From positions 20,075,245-20,139,244 of the forward strand of contig OZ038528.1 of the NCBI GenBank assembly GCA_964036665.1: a stretch of DNA of 64,000 bases. The letters are read 5' to 3'. The notes beneath the pieces are model-generated. The model was given only the letters and a program-made list of their open reading frames with translations. It was not told the origin of the DNA and searched no databases. Of this stretch, positions 56,678 through 64,000 are shown in pieces. The DNA comes from Gordius sp. MW1 (Eukaryota > Nematomorpha > Gordioida > Gordea > Gordiidae). Numbering within the stretch: position 1 is the first letter of the stretch; each line of letters opens with the position of its first letter. The position numbers and the translations under genes are program-made.

Positions 56678-57417
56678 AATTCAAAAACGTGATTTTTTAT
56701 TAAAAGAATGTTCAAAATGTATTAAAAACACAAATTGTAAAAGATATCATCAAACAAAAAAAAATACATACATTATTTCACATAGAAAAAAACTTACGTG
56801 AGAGTATTCGTGATCGTGGGGTATAACAGAACCCCACGAGCCAAAAAAGTTTCTATATTTTAAAAAGTATTAAGCCAAACCTATTAAATTTTCACCTAAC
56901 CTAGTTCTTGATGAAAAAGCTACTGAAAAAACCAAATTTATTAGACTTAAATTGCGTTTTATATTTTAATTTATAATTTGCGTGGGGTATCGAAATACCC
57001 CACGAATACTCACGCGGGTTAATAACCAAAATAACTAATATATAGTAATTTAAGTTAATTGAGATATAATTACAAAATTACTTGGCACCTGTAGCGTACA
57101 GAAATGTCGAAGGTTGTAAAATAGCGAACGTCAAATACGAATTGCTATTGGTTAAAAACACGAAATAATGAGTTTTGACGTTTATCTCGTCATTTTTTAC
57201 TAACAGGGGATTGGGTGGGGATTTGGAAAATGCATTGTTACTTTTGACGATCCCATTGTTATACCATAGCGTTTTTAAATTTGAACGTCAATTATCCCAT
57301 ATTTGAATTAGAGATAAATATTAACTAATACATTTAAATTGATATATATATGTTAATTGTGTTGTATTAAATAAAAGTTAAATAGAATTATATTAAAAGT
57401 TAAATAGAATTATATTA

Positions 57418-58548
57418 TTTTTTACCCTCTTTCTCACCATGGGGGAGGGGGGGGGGGTGATTTGCCCCCCCCCTTATTTTTTACCCTCTTTTTCACCAGG
57501 GGGGAGGGGGGGGGGGGGTGATTTGCCCCCCCCCCTTATTTTTCACCCTCTTTCTCACCAGGGGGGGGGGGTGTTTTGCCCTCCCCTTATTTTTCACCCT
57601 CTTTCTCACCAGGGGGGAGGGGGGGGGGGGTGTTTTGCCCCCCTTATTTTTCACCCTCTTTCTCACCAGGGGGAGGGGGGGGGTGTGTTTTGCCCCCCCC
57701 CCTTATTTTTTACCCTCTTTCTCACCAGGGGGGAGGGGGGGTGTTTTGCCCCCCCCCTTATTTTTCACCCTCTTTCTCACCAGGGGGGGAGTGTTTTGCC
57801 TCCACCCTTATTTTTTACCCTCTTTCTCACCAGGGGGGGGGGGAGTGTTTTGCCCCCCCCCTTATTTTTCACCCTCTTTCTCACCAGGGGGGAGGGGGGG
57901 GGGGGGGTGTTTTGCCCCCCCCCTTATTTTTCACCCGCTTTCTCACCAGGGGGGAGGGGGGGGGGGGTGTTTTGCCCCCCCTTATTTTTCACCCTCTTTC
58001 TCACCAGGGGGGAGGGGGGGGGGGGGGGGTGCCCCCCCCCTTATTTTTTACCCTCTTTCTCACCAGGGGGGGGGGAGTGTTTTGCCCCCCCCCCCTTATT
58101 TTTCACCCTCTTTCTCACCAGGGGGGAGGGGGGTGTTTTGCCCCCCCCCCTTATTTTTCACCCTCTTTCTCACCAGGGGGGAGGGGGGGGGGGTGTTTTG
58201 CCCCCCCCCCCTTATTTTTCACCCTCTTTCTCACCAGGGGGGGGAGTGTTTTGCCTCCCCCCTTATTTTTTACCCTCTTTCTCACCAGGGGGGGGGGAGT
58301 GTTTTGCCCCCCCCTTATTTTTCACCCTCTTTCTCACCAGGGGGGGGGAGTGTTTTGCCTCCCCCCTTATTTTTTACCCTCTTTCTCACCAGGGGGGGGG
58401 AGTGTTTTGCCCCCCCCTTATTTTTCACCCTCTTTCTCACCAGGGGGGGAGGGGTGTGTTTTGCCCCCCCCTTATTTTTCACCCTCTTTCTCACCAGGGG
58501 GGGTGTGTTTTGCCCCCCCCCCTTATTTTTCACCCTCTTTCTCACCAG
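57418..58548. repeat. G/C-run tandem array, left half of element 2
   Basis: About 20 units: TTATTTTTCACCCTCTTTCT, CACC, AGGGGGGAGGGGGG with variable G count, GTGTTTTGCCCC with variable C count. Variant units TGCCTCCACCC (57797-57807) and CACCCGCTTTC (57932-57942) also occur in the right half. All three frames are open over hundreds of codons, which is a by-product of the unit's composition. Confidence 0.95.
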
Positions 58549-59514
58549 GAGGGTGAAAAATAAGGGGGGCAAAACACCCCCCCCCCCCCCTCCCCCCTGG
58601 TGAGAAAGCGGGGTGAAAAATAAGGGGGGGGGGGCAAAACACCCCCCCCCCCCCCCCTCCCCCCTGGTGAGAAAGAGGGTGAAAAATAAGGGGGGGGGCA
58701 AAACACTCCCCCCCCCCCTGGTGAGAAAGAGGGTAAAAAATAAGGGTGGAGGCAAAACACTCCCCCCCTGGTGAGAAAGAGGGTGAAAAATAAGGGGGGG
58801 GCAAAACACCCCCCTCCCCCCTGGTGACAAAGAGGGTGAAAAATAAGGGGAGGGCAAAACACCCCCCTCCCCCCTGGTGAAAAAGAGGGTAAAAAATAGG
58901 GGGGGGGGGCAAAACACTCCCCCCCCCCCCTGGTGAGAAAGAGGGTAAAAAATAAGGGGGGGGCACCCGCCCCCCCCTCCCCCCTGGTGAGAAAGAGGGT
59001 GAAAAATAAGGGGGGGGGGGCAAAACACCCCCCCCCCTCCCCCCTGGTGAGAAAGAGGGTGAAAAATAAGGGGGGGGGGCAAAACACTCCCCCCCCCCTG
59101 GTGAGAAAGAGGGTAAAAAATAGGGGGGGGGGCAAAACACTCCCCCCCCCCTGGTGAGAAAGAGGGTAAAAAATAAGGGGGGGCACCCCCCCCCCCCTCC
59201 CCCCTGGTGAGAAAGAGGGTGAAAAATAAGGGGGGGCAAAACACCCCCCCCTCCCCCCTGGTGAGAAAGAGGGTGAAAAATAAGGGGGGGCAAAACACCC
59301 CCCCCCCCCTCCCCCCTGGTGAGAAAGCGGGTGAAAAATAAGGGGGGGGGCAAAACACCCCCCCCCCCCCCTGGTGAGAAAGAGGGTGAAAAATAAGGGG
59401 GGGGGGCAAATCACCCCCCCCCCCCTCCCCCCTGGTGAAAAAGAGGGTAAAAAATAAGGGGGGGGGGCAAATCACCCCCCCCCCCTCCCCCATGGTGAGA
59501 AAGAGGGTAAAAAA
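58549..59514. repeat. G/C-run tandem array, right half of element 2 (inverted)
   Basis: About 17 reverse-complement units (CCCCTGGTGAGAAAGAGGGT, GAAAAATAAGG, GGGGCAAAACACC). The two outermost units are the same as the two outermost units of the left half, including the rare CATGG and GATTTG variants. Confidence 0.95.
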
Positions 59515-59837
59515 TAATATAATTCTATTTAACTTTTAATATAATTCTATTTAACTTTTATTTAATACAACACAATTAACATATATATATCAATTTAAAT
59601 GTATTAGTTAATATTTATCTCTAATTCAAATATGGGATAATTGACGTTCAAATTTAAAAACGCTATGGTATAACAATGGGATCGTCAAAAGTAACAATGC
59701 ATTTTCCAAATCCCCACCCAATCCCCTGTTAGTAAAAAATGACGAGATAAACGTCAAAACTCATTATTTCGTGTTTTTAACCAATAGAAATTCGTATAAG
59801 ACGTTCGCTATTTTACAATCTTCGTCATTTCTGTACG

Positions 59838-61556
59838 TTACACTGGTGTAACGTGAGTTTTTGTCTCCGTTAGAATCTTCTCCACGTGAATTACACCTTC
59901 TCATTGGTTGAAACCACGAAATGATATGTTTTTTGACATGTCACGTGTTTTTTGTAATAACGTGATTGAACGAAAATTAGCCAGAATCACCGTTATTATC
60001 GTATCCATTTCCATCAAAATTGTATCCAGCAATTCTACTTCAATTAATATAAAGTTATACATCAAATAAGGTAACTCTTTCACTAGCTTGATGTTTATAT
60101 GATCAAGAAATATATAGTTATTTTATAATATTTTAGTAGTTTATTTTTTTAATAAATGATCCTATATCAAGCTATTAGTAAGTTATTGATATAATCATTC
60201 TTAAAAGTAAGTTGCACTTAGCTATATGATTAAGAAATATATAGTTATTTTATAATATTTTAGTAGTTATTTTTTGAATAAATGAACCTATATCAAGTTA
60301 TTAGTAAGTAAGTTATTGATATAATCATTATTAAAAATAAGTTGCACTTATCATGTTTATATGGTCAAGAAATATATAGTTATTTCACTTAGCATAGCAT
60401 TTCAAATAGTTGTTATATTATAATATTAGATTCCTATATTGTTTAATTTTATAGAATGGCAGAATATTGTTCAAGTGACATTAAAGTGTACCTGGTAAAT
60501 GAACTATCCCTGAAATCTTTACATGCAAACAGAGAACTTATTTTGTTAGGAAATCAAATATTTACTATGTTAAGGGAAATTTTCTGTTTGTAAAAAGAAC
60601 AGCAAAATTTTGCGACCAGAAAATAGGTACTTAAAGTGAAACTTTTTTATTTTGTCAGAGAAGGATTTAAGGGTAGTTATGGATTCTGAGGAAAAGAAAC
60701 AGATCCTGCCTTTGTATCACAATGGTATGGAGGGAATGTAGGCCAAAGTTTTGGGGCACATCTTGGTATAAACCATACAAGGACCAAGATTACTGAAAAG
60801 TACTGGTTATAATTTTATTTAAACTAAATAACAAATTAAAAATAGGTATTGGTGACCTCATTTGAGTGGGGATCTCACAGCATTTATCAATAAATGGGCT
60901 TCTTACCCCCTTAATTATTCCAAAGATAGTCATGCAATATATATTTAACACAATTTTAATCATTTTGATTTTATAATAGTTGTTTATAAAATATTTATAG
61001 TTGTCACAGTTCTTTATGTTTTTACTTTCCATTTGCTTCAAATAAAATTCATTATTCTTGTTTCAATGTCTAATAATGATATTTGACAAAACATGGTTTT
61101 ATTTAATATGTCTTTTTCCAATAAAGATGATATTTAATGGCTAAAAATATATATTTATTAAAATAATAATATCAATATCATTACATTTTATATTATAACA
61201 GCTTTATCAGTTGCAAAACAAAATTTAATAAGATAATATATATAGATTGGATCACTTTCACTTATAAAAGATTAAAACTAAATACATGACACCAAAGATC
61301 ATCAGGGATTATAAGATCCTTTATATATAATATTAATTTAAGTTCCTCACTGTTTTTATAATAGTTAAAAAACTTAATACATATAAATTAATTGAATTTG
61401 TTTATTATAGTTTAAAAAACTTATAACAAAATAAATGATTGACGTTTAATCAGCCAATAAGAATTCTTTTTGCTATAAAAATGTATTTATAAGATTGACA
61501 TTTTGATTGACGTGGAAACTATTTTAACGAACTAAAAAATAGACGTTACACCTGTG
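59838..61556. mobile_element. Element with diverged TIRs (GTTACAC.GGTGTAACGT)
   Basis: The left end GTTACACTGGTGTAACGT and the reverse-complemented right end TTACACAGGTGTAACGTCTA both continue into similar sequence including TCCACGT.AAT, roughly three quarters identical over 54 bp. The left palindrome is shared with the right end of the 57086 element. The interior is AT-rich without genes. Confidence 0.5.
60091..60395. repeat. Tandem repeat of about 140 bp, 2.3 copies
   Basis: Units contain AAGAAATATATAGTTATTTT, TAATATTTTAGTAG, AACCTATATCAAGTTATTAG and AAGTTGCACTTA. Starts are at about 60091, 60224 and 60355. Copies differ by a few bases and small indels. Confidence 0.75.
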
Positions 61557-62515
61557 TAATGTTCGATTCGCGTATCGTTTGATATCGCGTAAATCAATCA
61601 AACACGTCAATCATGTATTTCTGCACTATAATTGCAAAAAAGATTATTATGGGCTGGTATAAATGTCAATCAAAAATTGTGGTTTGTTATACAATAATTT
61701 TGTTAAGATTTTTTAATAAAGGTTTAACATAATATAAATTAAGCTTCATTAAATATTTAATTTTAACTATTTTAAACAAATTTAATTAATTTATATGTAT
61801 TAAGTTTTTTAAACTATTATATAAAGTGGGGAACTTAAATAATATTTAATTTTAACTAATATAAACAAATTCAAATAATTTAAATATATTAAGTTTTTTA
61901 AACTATTATAGAAACTGTGGAACTTAAGTAATTATTTTATATAAAGGATCTTATAATAATCCCTGATTAGGTGTCATATATTTGGTTTTAATTCTTTTAT
62001 AAGTGATCCAATCTATAAAAATTTAGTTTATTAAATTTATTTTGCATCTGATAAAGCTGTTATAATATAAAATAATGATATTGATATTATTATTTTAATA
62101 AATATATATTTTTAGCCATTACCATGGGCGTACGCAGGGGGGGGGGGCAGGGGAGGGCGGCTGCCCCCCCTAATTTTAAAAATAAGATTTTTTTCAATAC
62201 AAAAACTCTCAAGAATTAAAAGAAAATCTTGCCCCCCCCCCCTAATTTTCCTCTGCCCTACCCTCATTAGGCTCTGACCCACCCTAATGTGGTTCCCCCC
62301 CCCCTCCGAATAGTCGAGACCTTTTTTTTTTTTTTCTTGCTCTCAGGAAAATTTTAGAAAATTTTTTTTTTAATCTGCCCCCCTCTAATTCAATACCTGC
62401 GTACGCCCATGGCATTACATATCATCATCTTTATTGGAAAAAGGCATATAAAAACCATGTTTTTTTAAATATCATTAGACATTGAAATAAGAATAATGTA
62501 TTTTATTTAAAGTAA
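61030..62515. repeat. Large inverted repeat, right arm interrupted
   Basis: Left arm 61030-61430 matches the reverse complement of 61730-62112 plus 62412-62515. Landmarks are TTTTTCCAATAAAGATGAT, GGCTAAAAATATATATTTAT, AACAGCTTTATCAG and AGATTGGATCACTT. The spacer holds the right end of the 59838 element. The right arm carries a MITE absent from the left arm. Superfamily unknown. Confidence 0.75.
62123..62411. mobile_element. CATGGGCGTACGC MITE inserted in an inverted-repeat arm
   Basis: 289 bp, ends CATGGGCGTACGCAGG and CCTGCGTACGCCCATG. The left arm at about 61125-61145 shows the empty site. Flanks GCCATTAC / GCATTACA fit an 8-bp duplication with one base lost. Contains G-run, C-run and T-run (62321-62334) homopolymers. 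Confidence 0.8.
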
Positions 62516-62694
62516 ATATAAAGTTAAAAACAGTATAGTGACAAAAAAAATTTCATAAACAACTATCAAATATATAGGAATAGTCCCATTTTTCATATAA
62601 TCCATAATCTCAGCAAAACCATATTCTTCCATTCTATTAAATAAATGCTAAATTAATCAAAGTATAAATTAAGTAGAGTAGTTTAATATTTATA

Positions 62695-62912
62695 ATATTA
62701 GGGACGTATAAGTCATACATCTAAAAAGGTAAATAACAAACTTTTGCATTAGCTTATATTTATAATCTTAGGAACTTACTTATTAAAAAATACTACAATT
62801 TCAACAATTATAAAGGCATACATCTAAAAAGGTAAACAACAATTATAAAAGCATACATCTAAAAAGGTACATAGCAAACTTTTGCATTAGCTTATATTTA
62901 TAATCTTAGGAA
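62695..62912. repeat. Tandem duplication of about 90 bp with spacer
   Basis: CATACATCTAAAAAGGTA is followed by AACTTTTGCATTAGCTTATA and TTTATAATCTTAGGAAC in both 62713-62776 and 62848-62913. A third, partial CATACATCTAAAAAGGTAAA lies at 62817. Confidence 0.75.
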
Positions 62913-62913
62913 C

Positions 62914-63064
62914 CAGTGGCGTAGCTAGCCTTTTTGCCTTGGGGGGGGGCTGAGCTGGTCAAATAGGGGGGGGGGCAAAAAAATTTCCTACGCCCACCTT
63001 TAAGAATACAAAATATTTATGTTTCGCGCCCCCCCCCCCAATCCAAAACCTAAATACGACCATG
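62914..63064. mobile_element. hAT-like MITE with CAGTGGCGTAGC end
   Basis: Left end CAGTGGCGTAGCTAGCC with G runs at 62941-62949 and 62967-62976, a C run at 63030-63039, and a right end resembling CTAAATACGACCATG. The target duplication is not clear. Confidence 0.5.
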
Positions 63065-63309
63065 GGTCAAATGCAATTAAAAAAATTTTCCCTCATAAAA
63101 GTTAAACAAACTTAAAATTCCGCTACTACTTTGTGTATTTTTTCTATTAACATCACATTAATATGCCCTCATGTTTATTCATAAATAAAACAAAGTGATG
63201 TAGTTGAAACAATATAGAAAATTTCACATGGTATAAGTTTTGTATAAATGAATTGTAAGGGTAAAAGTGGAACGGGGATATTAACAAGAAATCGTTGACA
63301 TTTTAAAAA

Positions 63310-64000
63310 ATAATAAGCGAAACGCAAAGCTAAGATTGCGATAGCGAAGAACGAGGCTTACATGAGATGGCAAACAATCTCGATACCAGCGGCGACATAG
63401 TCATGTATAAACTCGCAAAGATTAGGGAGAAAAAAAGTCGAGATGTCGGTACACTGAAAGTCATTAAAAGCGAAGAGGGACGAACGTTGTGCAATCGAAG
63501 GAAGTCATCAAAAGATGGAAAGATTATTTCAAAAATATGATGAACAAAACGAATGATAGAAGACCGCTAGAGAGGGTGGAACCGAACTCGAACTTGGTTT
63601 TACCATTGCAGGCTTATGAAGTAGGAGCGCAACTAAAAAAGATGCGGAAAGGGAAAGCGCTAGGTCCCGATGATTTACCGATCGAAGCTTAGCTTGGGTA
63701 CAAAGGAGAAGGAATCGACATAATGACAGGCCTATTTAACGCTATGCTGTATGAGAGTCGTATCCCTGACCAATGGAGGGAGAGTACGATCATACCCATA
63801 TACAAAGGCAAAGGAGACGCGCAGGAATGTGGTAACTTTAGAGGTATCAAGTTGACCTGCCACTCACTAAAACTACTAGAAAGGGTGCTAGTGAAAAGGC
63901 TCAATGACGAAGTTAGTCTCTCGCCCAATCAGTTTGGATTCGTGGCCGGTAAATCAACGATGGACCCAATCTTTGCGTTGAAGCAGACGATGGAAAAATA
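63310..64000 (+). pseudogene. RTE-type LINE reverse transcriptase, 5' part, runs off the edge
   Basis: Frames in order: MYKLAKIREKKSRDVGTLKV, EVIKRWKDYFKNMMNK (shifted by one frame), LKKMRKGKALGPDDLPIEA, a TAG where RTE proteins have Trp, then GIDIMTGLFNAMLYESRIPD, STIIPIYKGKGDAQECGNFR and SLSPNQFGFVAGKSTMDPIF. It belongs to the same family as 32280-33690 and is better preserved. It has at least one frameshift and one stop, so it is probably dead. It continues past base 64000. Confidence 0.85.

Larger units (their letters stand above)
53875..57018. mobile_element. piggyBac-like MITE, copy 2, split by insertions
   Basis: Reverse-oriented relative of 9555-10172, bounded by TTAA (53871-53874 and 57019-57022). 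The two halves, 53875-54152 and 56678-57018, align to consecutive parts of copy 1. The break falls between CATATACCTTA and AAACGTGATTTTT. The gap of about 2.5 kb is a later insertion. Confidence 0.78.
57086..59853. mobile_element. Foldback element 2 with palindromic G/C-run arrays
   Basis: Inverted arms of about 330 bp (57086-57420 and 59515-59853), nearly identical inside (GCGTACAGAAATG ... TTGTAAAATAGCGAACG), enclose one continuous palindrome of G/C-run units with its turn at about 58548. The outermost bases differ (CACCTGTAGCG versus CACCAGTGTAACG), and no clean target duplication was found. The arm sequence is unrelated to that of the 43850 element although the array unit is the same. Confidence 0.8.

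Noticed and set aside
57439-59493. Open frames of 270-390 codons across the second array, on both strands
   Set aside because: Same cause as in the first array; composition is dictated by homopolymers, and there is no start context or conserved frame.

Overview
The window is eukaryotic nuclear DNA, almost certainly from an invertebrate animal. It is strongly AT-rich and intron-bearing, and it carries two animal signalling and repair genes (a p21-activated kinase and a BARD1 homologue), a rhodopsin-type GPCR and a dense load of DNA transposons. The kinase is closest, as far as I can recall the families, to the arthropod Pak3 / nematode MAX-2 branch, so an arthropod or another ecdysozoan is my best guess. 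The species cannot be fixed from the sequence alone.

Layout. 1-17 kb is gene-poor AT-rich DNA with long-terminal-inverted-repeat (TIR) elements, a piggyBac-like MITE (9.55-10.17 kb) and hAT-like elements with exact 8-bp target duplications (12.95-15.41 kb), one nested in another. 17.07-25.30 kb (minus strand) is a complete ten-exon PAK gene. Every splice site and phase could be worked out by hand and gives a 920-residue protein. 25.3-33.9 kb is intergenic with MITEs and a decayed RTE-type LINE. 33.96-38.50 kb (minus strand) is a complete nine-exon BARD1 gene (RING, ankyrin repeats, two BRCT domains; 566 residues). Three of its introns are only 33, 39 and 41 nt. A 1.9-kb Mutator-like element with 9-bp target duplications begins just 37 bp upstream of its start codon. 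42-50 kb is a transposon cluster dominated by a 3.26-kb hAT-like foldback element (43850-47109), whose middle is two opposed arrays of a unit of about 55 bp with long G and C runs. A 196-bp tandem repeat and a decayed ORF follow. 52.03-53.27 kb (minus strand) is the large exon of an atypical GPCR. 53.9-57.0 kb is a piggyBac-like copy split by an insertion that itself holds another element. 57.1-59.85 kb is a second foldback element with the same G/C-run unit in a fully palindromic double array but inside different TIRs. 59.8-63.1 kb is more inverted and tandem repeats, and the right edge runs into another RTE LINE.

How the genes relate. PAK and BARD1 are independent housekeeping or regulatory genes with no evident functional link. 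PAK is a Rho-GTPase effector kinase for cytoskeletal signalling. BARD1 is the BRCA1 partner in the RING E3 ligase that reads nucleosomes in homologous recombination.

The most unusual content is the pair of G-run/C-run arrays. The same satellite unit sits head to head at the centre of two foldback transposons with unrelated ends, which suggests that it moves between elements or is repeatedly captured and amplified by them. All coordinates, splice joins and target duplications were read by eye, and no database search was possible.
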